Assembly: GCA_030340625.1 (NCBI GenBank)
Contig: JAOPHQ010000603.1
Coordinates: 1-64,000 of the forward strand
DNA from: Merluccius polli
Lineage: Eukaryota > Chordata > Actinopteri > Gadiformes > Merlucciidae
Length of the DNA: 64,000 nucleotides
Direction of reading: 5' to 3'
The position numbers were made by a program, and so were the translations under genes. A model generated the notes under the pieces. That model ran no database searches. It was not told the origin of the DNA and worked only from the letters and a program-made list of their open reading frames with translations. This document shows positions 35,030 through 45,905 of the stretch, in pieces. Each line of letters starts with the position of its first letter. Within the stretch, counting starts at the first letter, position 1.

Positions 35030-35753
35030 ATGCGGTTCAGTTCCATCGTCTCGTGGCGGCGGTCTGGATAGATGGATGGTTCATTAATCATGGAGGCGGA
35101 TTTATTTGAAGGGGGTTCAACTGGCCTTTTAAGTGTGTCAAACCTGCGAGATCAATTCCGTTATGTGCAATCAATTTGCACTACAATATACAAAAGCTTA
35201 CTGGGAGAAGGACATGTTGATTTTCTGATGGAGTCTTGTATTGCACAGTTTAGCATGCGGAGGGAATGCAGCACTTGTGATATGACAATGTACTATATGT
35301 GGCCACATTGCCGTCGTTTGACTGATGGTCAACAGAGGGGACACACTTTAGGCCGAAGACAAACGTATGACTGAATATCTACTGTAATGATCAACGGGTT
35401 AGTCGTTGTTGGCTTGTTTCCTTGTGCCTGCATTGTGTTGTTTTAGAGATTTGATTTTAAGTACTACAGGCCAATAAAAATTACCATTGAGTAAGTTGTT
35501 AATATATCAATGCAATATTTTAATGATCTTATTTCACCAAGTAAGATGGAGAAGGACGAATTGCACAACCCTTTTGACTGACTGATTTGACTGATTTTAA
35601 TGTGGAGTTTTGAGTTTGTTATTTTTTCTTTTCTCTGGAACATGTTGACCGGTTCATTTGAGGGGTGTCGTAATGGGTTTTGTATTGTTGAAGTGTGCTC
35701 GTTGCCATTATGTTATTTGAATGTCTTTGTAGTGATGCCTACAATTAAGGAGA

Positions 35754-35759
35754 AATAAA
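35754..35759 (+). terminator. Candidate zfr2 poly(A) signal
   Basis: AATAAA in agaaataaataaatac, with a downstream gt-rich element (gatgtcctcgtgttgg) about 20-35 bp later. Confidence 0.6.
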
Positions 35760-36379
35760 TAAATACTTTTAAAACAGATGTCCTCGTGTTGGATTTAGTT
35801 TTTTGCCCAAATAAATCATTTTAATTTAGTTTAATATGCTCATAATATATTTGTAAAAGCTTCCAAGATTAACTTTCTCTATATAACAGCACAAATTCAA
35901 CATTGTTATAAGATATGACAATTTATTGATATTGCCTTATCTGTCATGCACGTTTTGCTATCTGGTGTAGCTGTTTGACATGCGTACAAAGACCTTCGGT
36001 TCATTCAGTTTTTCATAGTTTTCCAAATTTTGGACAGTATTTCCAAATAATGAACCACAAAAATTGTTTTCTAATATCACATAATACATACATGTAAACT
36101 TGTCCCTCAGCAGGTTGACGATGGAAACCACAATGGCCAGAAGGTGGCAGTAAAGAGTATCAAATGTGATGTCACTCCTCAAGTCTTCCTACAGGAAGCT
36201 ACAGTCTTCCAAGAAGTCTTGTGGGGACATTGAAAGTGGTTCCTCTCTTGATATCTTTTTGTGTCTAATGTCTGCTTTATCTGCATATATAGTTGACATG
36301 TATAGAATAAGATGGACTAAACATAGAATGTAATTTAATTGGACACTACTGCACAGCACTGTCATTGACTTTAAGAAAC

Positions 36380-36481
<102 letters not shown>

Positions 36482-36527
36482 ACAGTTTATTTCTCCGCAT
36501 AGGTGTCTGTGCATTGACTGCACTTAT

Positions 36528-36562
36528 TGTAAGTAGCTTTGACCAAAAGCATCTGCCAAATG
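36528..36562 (-). repeat. Dispersed teleost repeat fragment (AAGCGACTTACA family)
   Basis: The stretch taagtagctttgaccaaaag then catctgcc is the reverse complement of the phrase seen at 10.74 and 20.14 kb (ggcagatgcttttggtcaaa). Confidence 0.6.
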
Positions 36563-36829
36563 TGCCTCAAATCCTACTCCTTCTGCAGGAAAAAAGGTAT
36601 TTAACAGATAACCACTCAAATTCATAAATAAAAGATCTTCCGAGCAATTGCATTTCTTTCATTCCTCGCAAACACTCAACTTGGCTATCATCATTTGAAT
36701 CATTTCGACCTCCCTGACTCACTGACCTATCCACCAGCAAAACTGGCACAAAAGACAATTACGTTTTTGTATTTTTGTACATGGACACGCCCCCACTGTG
36801 AGCGCAAGGCTTAATGACCGGCAGGCCTT

Positions 36830-37050
36830 CTGGTGAAGTTCGTCACTGAACACTTATCTCCTGATAGACTTAGCAGGGCCTGTCTACCGCTGCAATTATT
36901 ATAGGACCGTTGATAATAGACCGCAGGATTACCACTTAACAAGTTGTATTGCGTTAGCTAATCCAATTCCTATTGATTTGTGTCCGTCATCATGAGGTTA
37001 AGTGAGTTTCCCACGCAGGTGTATATGTGGAGCATGTAGCTCGGTAATCT
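36830..37050. promoter_or_regulatory. Candidate enhancer A near rx
   Basis: A repeat-free stretch with many homeodomain-type cores: ggattaccac, gctaatccaattcc (an OTX/CRX-type TAATCC next to a CAATT core), ctgcaattattat and gcttaatgacc. Its composition differs from the repeats around it. Enhancer function is inferred. Confidence 0.3.
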
Positions 37051-37225
37051 GGTTTCCACTGACAGACGTTTCCACTTTCCAGCCGAGCCGGGCCAAAGAA
37101 AACGATGAAACCGTTGTGTTTTTACTTGATTGAAGTCATATGTGCGTTTGTGGCTCATTTTAGTCCATATGTGTTGTACATGTATGGGAGGGTGAATCTG
37201 TCTTTGTGTACGTAAGCGGGATGGA

Positions 37226-37245
37226 GGGGGGGGGGGGGGGGGGGG
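37226..37245. repeat. G20 homopolymer
   Basis: An uninterrupted run of 20 G in the zfr2-rx interval. Confidence 0.95.
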
Positions 37246-37439
37246 TGGATGAAGATTATGCTACTTAGAGCACAGCTCTGGTCCTGCTGTAAATCTGCTT
37301 TCCCTGTGGGTTGTTGTGCTGTATGGCAAGCTGTTTGGAAGATCTGATATCAAGCTTGGGAAATTTGATATCAAGCTTCACTAAAGTTGATATCAAGTTT
37401 AGGGAATGTAGTGCTATCTGTCGGTTCTGGAGGACAGTG

Positions 37440-37650
37440 TGACCACGAGACGGGCGATTGATCTGTTTATACCTCCTGCTCTCCTGCTCAGGTGGTGTCC
37501 TTTTAAATGTTGATCTGTATTACTCCCTAATTATCATCTAATTAACAGGTCTGGATGCTGAACGATCTAAGTGCTCTTTAAGAGTGTGTTGTCCTCTCGA
37601 TAAAGCGGCCGTAATGGCAGTGGAGTATTTTAATTTGACACAGTATGACA
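37440..37650. promoter_or_regulatory. Candidate enhancer B near rx
   Basis: A repeat-free block containing a tight pair of TAATTA-type sites (ccctaattatcatctaatta), an E-box caggtg, gcgattgatc and tattttaatttgac. Candidate rx regulatory DNA by composition and position only. Confidence 0.35.
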
Positions 37651-38031
37651 CTGTGGACTTACAAACGTCCATGCATATAAACATACATGCACATGCATAT
37701 TAACATGCACATGCCTACAAATACGCATGTTAGTGTTGTGGTATTACCAAATAAGGGAATGATAATGAAGATTCATATTTCCCTTTGATTATGCTAGCTT
37801 TCATGTTTTTCAGTTTCATGTTTATTCATCAAAACGTGTCTCCTTTATTTTTCATCAGCAACATCACCTGTTGGTGTAGTCTTCCCCCATTCGCTAAGTC
37901 CCTGAGGGAGAGGTATGAAAGAGAAGGTGGAGGAGTTGTTATCCTCTTGACGCCCTGAGAGAAAGTACCAGGCATCATTTCCACAAACCCCAAAATGATT
38001 TACTTTTTATAGATCATCAAAAGAACGAGAC

Positions 38032-38081
<50 letters not shown>

Positions 38082-39453
38082 TCTGAGCTTAGGAGAAAAA
38101 TGCGAGAATACAACGGAATGTGCTGGAATGTGTATCTTTCCCATACACCTTGGATTCATTCATTAAATGATGAATAGTATTGGTTAAATAAATAGAAAGC
38201 GTTTACAAAGCATGCACTGCATCGGCTGGCCCATACGCTGATTAATAATGTTAGGTCAAATCTGATTCTTATCCATCTGGTTTGCGTGTGTGTGTGTGGC
38301 CAGTTTTATTTCAGACCATTTCAATCTCAGCTCCTCCAGGGACATGAGGAATGCCCTGGGCCCAAAGGCAATCTAAGCTGTATTTTTTCACAGATTTTCC
38401 AGTGCACTTTTTGACTGTTACTCGCCTGTGTGTGTGTGTGTGTCTGTCTGTGTCTGTGTGTGTCTGTGGTATGCATGAATATTTTTAGCTTAAAAAATAT
38501 GTATTTTGTACACCAGTTAGGAGGCTAGAGTCCCTCCTTTTGTGATTCCTGTCACATTGTAAAAGGAAATTAAATATGTTTCCAGATTTAAATCTCTCTA
38601 AGCACAGTATTTGTCTTTTTTTTGTCTCTCTCTCTCTCCGGGGATTGCCTTTCAATTTGAACCTTGATCCTGCCTTGGGTCTTTTGCCTACAGTTAGCTC
38701 CCCTAATAGGATGAGTAGGGCGGGGGGCTGACCAGGACTGTTTCCAAGAATGGATTAGAAAAATAAATGAATTTTCATTTGATCGGCAGCCTATGTCTCT
38801 GTCCGTCTTAGTTGGGGCATGGCAGAGACTGGACCGGGCGTCCTCAGTTCTGTGTGGGTAGGAAGTATATCTACCAGTGATGCCAAGGAAGGCACTGACC
38901 CATTTGCCCATGTCTTCCCCTATAAAGGACACTTATTGTAGGGTGACCAGATGTTGTCACTTACCTCGTTGTCCCTGTTCTTCCAAAACATAGGATTTTA
39001 AAAATCTATTAGTAGATTTGGAAATGGCAGAGGTTCTAGCTTGCTCATGAATATTCATTTCTAGACGTTTGGTAATTAGTCTCGTGTCTATCTGATAGGC
39101 TGTGACGCGTCCGCGCTACACGGTGGTCTATCTATCGACTTTATACCATAGGCAGGCACGACCGATCATAAACAAAAGGCTATCTAATACGATATAGAAA
39201 GATTCCCAATTCAATTAGCCTACTCTTTTTGGCTTTTGGTTTGGTTTCCCAAAGCTAAAACGCATCGTAGTAATCAATTGGGCCCAGTATTTTACTACAG
39301 TACTACATTTAGCATGATAAAACGTAAACATGTCTCTTTTTTGTATTTCAGGTATTGTGTGACCGCCAAAGTACGAATGTCCCCGTTTTTCATTTCAGAA
39401 ATCTGGGCACCTTAACTTATTGACACGCGTCCTACCATCCAGTGGACATTAAG

Positions 39454-39461
39454 TGAGGGGT

Positions 39462-39519
<58 letters not shown>

Positions 39520-39698
39520 ATCATCATCATCATCATCATCGTCATCATCATCATCATCATCGTCCTCCTCAAAGCAGCAGTGGAAAGAGTCTCACTCAAT
39601 GAGACATTCTGGGCACCGCGATGCGTCGACCATCACATTGACTACTGTATGAGACGCGGGACGGGACGGTTGTGTCGGTAATCCTTCGTCTTTGCCAG

Positions 39699-39741
<43 letters not shown>

Positions 39742-39770
39742 CATCATCATCATCATCATCATCATCATCG

Positions 39771-39808
<38 letters not shown>

Positions 39809-39947
39809 GTCCTCCTCAAAGCAGCAGTGGAAAGAGTCTCACTTAATGAGACATTCTCGGCACCGCGATGCGTCGACCATCACATTGACTACTGTATGAG
39901 ACGCGGGACGGGACGGTTGTGTCGGTAATCCTTCGTCTTTGCCAGTG
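39454..39947. repeat. 247-bp tandem duplication with facing ATG/ATC arrays
   Basis: Two units, 39454-39700 and 39701-39947. Each consists of a (GAT)n array, a (ATC)n array of opposite sense, and a 140-bp unique part (39561-39700 and 39808-39947) starting cgtcctcctcaaagcagcag. The unique parts differ at only two positions that I can see, so the duplication is young or homogenised. Each unit can form a long triplet hairpin. Confidence 0.93.
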
Positions 39948-40102
39948 ACTTAAGATTGGTCTTGTTTAGCCGACATGGAGTTGGACGGGGTTAGCGATGG
40001 ACCTAAGAGGGTCTTCTTGAAATACCTCAAGAGGAACAGCTGTCAGTTGACCCAGAGCTCCTTTACTCTGTTTCGAACAGCCCACCCGCTAAGCAGATCC
40101 GT

Positions 40103-40124
40103 CCCCCCCCCCCCCCCCCCCCCC

Positions 40125-40158
<34 letters not shown>
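40103..40158. repeat. C23 homopolymer followed by (CA)n
   Basis: C23 at 40103-40125 runs almost directly into about 15 CA units. Confidence 0.95.
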
Positions 40159-40159
<1 letters not shown>

Positions 40160-41069
40160 CCTCTTAAGGAGCTACTGAAGCTCTAGCATCTTAATCAATA
40201 CACAGAGTCTACCCTTGATGCTCTTTAAATACCGGCCTTTTACTGTTTCTTCTTCTTTCCAAACACATAAGATGTCGTTACGATTATTATTTTTTTGTAT
40301 GCATGGTAGCGACTTTAAGATCATTGTTGTGTCTGGTTGGTCGATGTCTGGGGAGATCCTGTACGGATGCAGGAACAAACCATCTGACCATCATTTTTTT
40401 TAAATCCGAGAGCTACTTGAGGGACTGGCAGAGTTTCAGGTGATATAGTTTCGTTGAGTCGCTGAGCTACTGGTTTGTTATTCAGTGTTTTTCACACTGA
40501 CCCCCCATCTCATCCATGTCCAGAAATGTTTGGCTTAAACAGTTTGTTTGGGGTGATTCGATCATTACCAGACTGTCTCACTAGAACTTTCTTTGTGAAA
40601 GTTATGATATGCTGTACAACTCAAGTTTTTTTTGTCATGGCGTTTGTGGTCAGCAGATCAGACGTTTTTCTAAGCTTTAAATCACCTATACCTATAAGCA
40701 GGCCGTCGGAGAAGTACAAGTAAATTTAGCCGAGGGGGTCAGCGTCAGAGGGTTGACGTTCACAGCATTCTGATCATGTGATCATGGGCTTTATCATTGA
40801 CTTAAATCAACCATAGAGTTAATGGCACGAGCTAACTTTTAATAATATCATCAACATATACAGTAGATAAACACACACACAATGGGACAGGTTTGTTTTT
40901 ACTGTTTTGAACCCCTCAAGGATGAAAAATGATTGATGTTCATTTTATAGTTCAATTTATGAACTGCAGGGGGGGGCTGCATGTGTAGCACGGCTCTGCA
41001 TGTGTGCATGAGAGAGCAGAAGACATGGAAGGAAAAGTTTGAAAAGGAAATCACATGACCCACCTTATT

Positions 41070-41123
41070 CTCTCGCTCTCGCTTGCTCTCCTTCTCTCCC
41101 TCTCTCCCTCTCCCTCCCCCTCT

Positions 41124-41158
<35 letters not shown>

Positions 41159-41206
41159 TCTCTCTCTTTGTCTCTCTCTCTCTCTCTCCCTCTCCCTCTC
41201 TTCCCC
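41070..41206. repeat. (CT)n pyrimidine tract
   Basis: About 135 bp of almost pure pyrimidine with CT and CCCT units in the zfr2-rx interval. Confidence 0.95.
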
Positions 41207-41706
41207 AGTAAGCTGACACAGCATTTACGCATTAGCTGCTCTTGTCTCTAATAGGATCTGTGGGACTTACGTTGTCATCTGATAAAACTAAGCAGCTTGG
41301 TCACTGCACTGTTCCTTCTTAACCAATTTATGCTCAATTAGGGTAATGGGGAAACAACGGTAGAAGGACGAAAATGTATTAGCAAAATCATGAGAGGATA
41401 ATTGAGCAGCGTCCATACTATCATTGTCCCCTAAGCCTGTTGGCAGCGAGAGTCGCTTTGCCGTCAAACGGCTGATCCGGTGTGTAGATCTTTTCGGAGT
41501 TAACCAGGGAAATGTGTTTTACTGTCCAGGGAAATTTAACTCTACAATATTTTCCCTCCTCCTGATTAGAAAAATGCCGGACATGAAAATGAACAACCCT
41601 TAACCACAACTGAAGTGAGCAGTGTTATGTTAAGTAGATCAGGGGTGAAATTCCCTGTTTTGAAAAATGTTGTTTGTCCCCCCCCCAATATTTTAGTGCA
41701 ACGTGC

Positions 41707-41870
41707 AGCGATCTGACTTTGTGGATGAAGCGGCAGCACATTCGCCTCGCCGGTTCATTTTACAATTAACAATTACAAGTTTAAGTGCATCTCTATGTGG
41801 CTTAAGCTGCACTCCCAGACACTGTGAACTACGTGGTTGGCTCAAAGTTAACACGTAATTGTAAGACCCC
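41707..41870. repeat. Dispersed repeat, copy 2 (pairs with 11208-11370)
   Basis: Same orientation and same block order as copy 1 in atcay intron 2: tggatgaagcg, acacattcgcct, ttaacaattacaag, gcatctctatgtggcttaa, actcccagacactgtga. The family is not identified; the copies have clearly diverged. Confidence 0.75.
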
Positions 41871-42084
41871 ACACTCCCGACGGAGACAGACACCATTAAC
41901 CAGTTAAAGGTATTCTCTTGGTGTCCTCGTGGTTCACGTAAAGCTATAGGAATGAGCATGGAGGCATTAACACGCTTGTGTTGGCCTGACTGTTTGCGAG
42001 CTAAGCCTGCTAACATGCATGAGACAGTAACATTACCTGGATCCTGCTTACCTTGGGCCCCCAGGAAATCGAGGGGGAATTAGT

Positions 42085-42275
42085 TGCCTCACAGTCGCCT
42101 ATTCTTACACACACAATCATACGCCGACGGCGACGTCAGCCATGCGAGGGAACAGCCAGCTTGTTGGGAGCAGTTAGGTTTCGGTGCTCAGGGACCCCCC
42201 AACACTTCGCTAGGAGGAGCCAGCGATCGAACCGGCAACCTGCTGCTCTACCTCCTGACTGACTGGGAGGTAGAG
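42085..42275 (-). mobile_element. tRNA-derived SINE
   Basis: Read on the minus strand, an A-box-like ggaggtagagcagcaggttg and a B-box ccggttcgatcgc are spaced as in a tRNA promoter. The body has the usual teleost SINE order: gcatggctgacgtcgccgtc, then gtatgattgtgtgtgtaaga and gactgtgaggcaact. This is the best-preserved SINE in the window. Confidence 0.75.
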
Positions 42276-42879
42276 CCGCTAAGACATCAGAGTAACAGTG
42301 AATTGCTATTGAGAATAAAAGTGTAACCATGGAGACATGCGTTTCTAAGGCCCTGGACCCAAAACTGGACCCCAAAGGAACAACCGTTCCAAATCTATGA
42401 TAGTGTTATGCTATCATGCTAACATTTCCACTGCAATCCCAGCTTTTCATGTGCATATTTGCCCGGGCCGAGGCTTTTTTTTCTTATTTTACCCAGTAGT
42501 TAAGGTGTTCTGTCCACTTTTATCTCAGGTTTTTGTTATCGAGGTCACAGGAAATCTCTTCAGCGTCACTGGAGACATGGCTGATCTTTGTGACACTTAC
42601 CTCACTAAGCCCTGAGGAACCTCAGATTCCATGACCTCCGCTAACTCCACGCACACACGCACACACACACATACACACGTGCACGCGTGTGCACACACGT
42701 GCACGCACGCACCCACCTACCAGCGCGTGCACACACACACAATCACACACTGTGGCGCCTCGACCCAAACAAGAGATTATATTTCAAAAAATGAATGTCA
42801 TCTATAATACCGTAATAATGAATAATAATAACCTTATCAATAATCCTATTGACAACATTATTGGTGGAAGACTAACATG

Positions 42880-43180
42880 AATTGACATTGATATATCTTT
42901 ATTCTCCTGCATCAGATGAGCTTGTCTATCTTCTCTCCAAAGTTTCTTTTGATGTCGCCCCGGACATTAAATCTGGATTAGTGTTAACTTTCAGTGGGTC
43001 TCTAAAAACAATACATTGATAAAAGAAAGTCCAGTCTGGGCTTCGTTATCGCCGGCCTCCTCCAATGGATGTGAATGTAAAATAGACCATTTAAAACTAC
43101 TGCTTGGCCAAGAAAACAACTGCCAGTCATTCTTAGAGAGGAAGGATTCTAATTAATAAACCTCCACTAATCCTCCCCTT
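42880..43180. promoter_or_regulatory. Candidate enhancer C near rx
   Basis: A repeat-free block of about 300 bp, 1.7-2.0 kb upstream of rx exon 1. It holds several OTX-type sites (ctggattag, aggattctaattaataaa, ccactaatcctcc), SOX-type cores (aacaatacattg) and GATA cores (tgataaaag, gttatcgcc). The OTX plus SOX combination is the one known for Rax retinal enhancers in vertebrates; assignment here is inference. Confidence 0.4.
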
Positions 43181-43199
43181 GTTTTACTACACAAGCAGC

Positions 43200-43264
43200 A
43201 ATCTCTACCTCTCTCTACCTCTCTCTACCTCCCTCTCTCTCTCTCTCACTCTCTCTCTCTCTCG

Positions 43265-43315
<51 letters not shown>

Positions 43316-43316
43316 C
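43200..43316. repeat. (CT)n microsatellite
   Basis: CT repeats, starting with three copies of ctctacct, upstream of rx. A (GA)14 tract follows at 43500-43528. Confidence 0.95.
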
Positions 43317-43495
43317 CAGCCACTCTCTCTCTCTCACTCTGACCCCAGTCTCTTGCCCCGCTCGCTCCCTATCCTCTGTTAGAGCATGAGGGTGAAACAT
43401 ACAGTAACTTGTGGCATTCTCTCAAGTTAACTTCCCCAATTCAGTTTTCGTTTTCCTGTGAGGATTGATCACTGCTTTCTTTGGAGGTAATAGTG

Positions 43496-43530
<35 letters not shown>

Positions 43531-44397
43531 TGTGATGTACTAATATCGGCGGTTTAGTGGCGGTTGTGACGGGTCCGGGGGTGAGCTGCGGTAACTCAGG
43601 AGCTGGCGACTGAGCTGCTGAGAGGAGCAGGTGGAATAATACTCAACGACTTCAACAGCCCAGCACTGAGGTAGGCTCCAAGGCACTGAAGTTGTACAGT
43701 CCGTGTCGTTGAGTTTGGGATGAACTTGTATTGCCTTGCTTTGATTTTTCATGTTTCATATGTATTAGTCTATATATTAGTATTAGTCTATTTCATATTA
43801 AATAGATTGTTCTTTATACTCGAAAAAAATGCTGAACTAGAAAGTTATTATTTTCAACAGACTGCCTTGTATCTATGGCTTTCCAATACAATTTAAAAAG
43901 CCTACGACAGTATGCCCAACCCAATTTTCAGTAAACTAACAAGTGTTTTACAGTACAGTATTTGTACAAACATTTTTTTAAAAATGTTTTTAAACTCTAT
44001 AAAGGTTATATCATGTGGTTTTTTTTACATTGATAAAACATCAATAATTCAATCAAGAATTTGAGGGTAGGCCTGCAACTGTAAATTCATATACAACTAT
44101 TATTTGTGCAACTGTTATATTATATAACTATTAATATGCAGTATTTCTATAAATGACATTGTACTCAGTATACTCTCTAAATAGTGTAAAATAAGAATAA
44201 GATGAATCGTTTAGATATGTCGATATGTATTGATGTGATTTGATCCTTCTATGTACTCGATGTGTGATTCGATTATTAACCAAATGTATGCAGTAGATCC
44301 TGTTGTCATACAGCTAAATATAATATGAATATTCTGTTCATTCTGGTTTGTGACACTGACATTGCTGTAAAAATGAGATTTCTTTGTTGCTTTGGGA

Positions 44398-44404
44398 CTA
44401 ATTG
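44398..44404. promoter_or_regulatory. PCE-1-like site upstream of rx
   Basis: CTAATTG is the reverse complement of CAATTAG, the photoreceptor conserved element PCE-1/Ret1 that Rx proteins bind. It lies about 490 bp before the rx ATG in a non-repetitive stretch, so autoregulation is possible. Seven-base sites occur by chance. Confidence 0.3.
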
Positions 44405-44523
44405 AAATCTACTATTACAGCTCTCAATTTATATTCAGGATTTTCTCATTTGTGTATCTCTTTGAAAAACTGTTGTCTTTATCAGTAATATAAATCAAAT
44501 GGAAAGCAAACTAAACAAACTAA

Positions 44524-44862
44524 CCCTGTCACCCTCTCTATCCTAACCCTCTCAACCTCTCTACCCTAACCCTCTCACCCCCTCTATCCTAACCCTCTCA
44601 CCCCCTCTCCCCAAACCCTCTCACCCCCTCTACCCTAACCCTCTCACCCCCTCTACCCTAACCCTCTCACCCTCTCTACCCTAACCCTCTCACCCCTTCC
44701 ACTCTAACCCTCTCACCCCTTCCACCCTAACCCTCTCACCCTCCCTAACCCAACACTCTCACCCCCTCCACCCTAACACTCTCACCCCTTCCACCCTAAC
44801 CCTCTCACCCTCTCTACCCTAACACTCTCACCCCCTCTCCCCTAACCCTCTCACCCCCAGCA
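44524..44862. repeat. CCCTAACCCTCTCAC minisatellite abutting rx exon 1
   Basis: About 15 copies of a 22-24-bp unit of the form accctaaccctctcaccccc, with small length variation. It is the complement of the 4.9-5.07 kb family. It ends in cacccccag about 25 bp before the rx ATG, so it serves as promoter, 5' UTR or the pyrimidine tract of a 5' UTR intron. Confidence 0.9.
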
Positions 44863-44889
44863 GGACCGGGCGAAGGCCCAGACAATCGG

Positions 44890-45807
44890 ATGCATCTCTC
44901 ACTGGACAACATGAGCATGGTGGACGACAGCTGCCTCTCCCCCAGCAACTTCCACGAGATAGGGAAGGGTGGGGGGGCCGCGGCGGGGGGTCGCGTCCAC
45001 AGCATTGACGTCATCCTGGGCTTCAGCAAGGACCAGGAGCCCCTGCTCAGCTCCGCGGGGGTGAACCTGGGCCTCCACAAGTTGGGCGTGGTGGAGGGCC
45101 TGGTGGAGGCGGTGAAGCTCCAGGAGCCCTCGTCCAACCACCTCTCGTACGGGGGCCACCTCTCCAACCTGAGGGAGGGCAGCCCAGAGCAGCAGCCCTA
45201 CCATGGTAAGTCGCTGGGAGTTGGGATGTTGGTTCGCCTCTACTACTACTACTACTACTACTACTAGCCTAACATCGGTACTGTTTTCAATAGGCTTTAC
45301 TCTCCGTCTCTACTCTGTCTCTTGCGGCTCGTTGAATGTAGATTTTGTGACATGTGACTCAGTTACACTTTTCCGACACAAATATTTCAAAGCCAAGGAG
45401 TTGTAATCTTTGCTATATTAGCATATATAATGTACAACGTTTTTACAAGAGTAGACAAACTTGTGCTCAACGTTGTCTTTAGCACGAGTATAGCTTATAA
45501 CAATTTTATTGTCTATCGTTTTTCACAAAACAATGTTTGACTGTTGGAATTGTTGGTCCAAACCTAAATTGCAGTGTAGGTTTTAAAGGCACGCTCAATG
45601 CAATGTACCCTTACAGTCGGTGCATATTATTTGTACACACTCTGTACACTCTGTACATATGATTATTTTCTATGTGTGATGATGTGATCTGAGATATAAG
45701 GTGGTGGGGGGGGGGGGGGGGGGGTTTATGTCCCAATCCCATCCTCTTGTGGAATTTCGGTAATCTGCTGTGCAGATTAGATTTTACAATAATTCACTGT
45801 GGTGTTA

Positions 45808-45845
<38 letters not shown>

Positions 45846-45873
45846 GTTATAGTTATAGTTGTTGTTGTTGTTG

Positions 45874-45905
<32 letters not shown>

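Larger units (their letters stand above)
33435..35780 (+). other. zfr2 3' UTR (inferred)
   Basis: No coding exon follows the zfr2 stop. The first strong poly(A) signal, AATAAA at 35754-35759 in agaaataaataaatac, is followed by GT/T-rich sequence, so a 3' UTR of about 2.3 kb is inferred. It includes the 35-bp minisatellite at 34.7-35.03 kb. Short open frames here are not conserved proteins that I recognise. Confidence 0.6.

Noticed and set aside
35072..35374. 100-aa open frame downstream of the 35-bp minisatellite
   Set aside because: Lies in the inferred zfr2 3' UTR, has no recognisable domain and unremarkable codon use.
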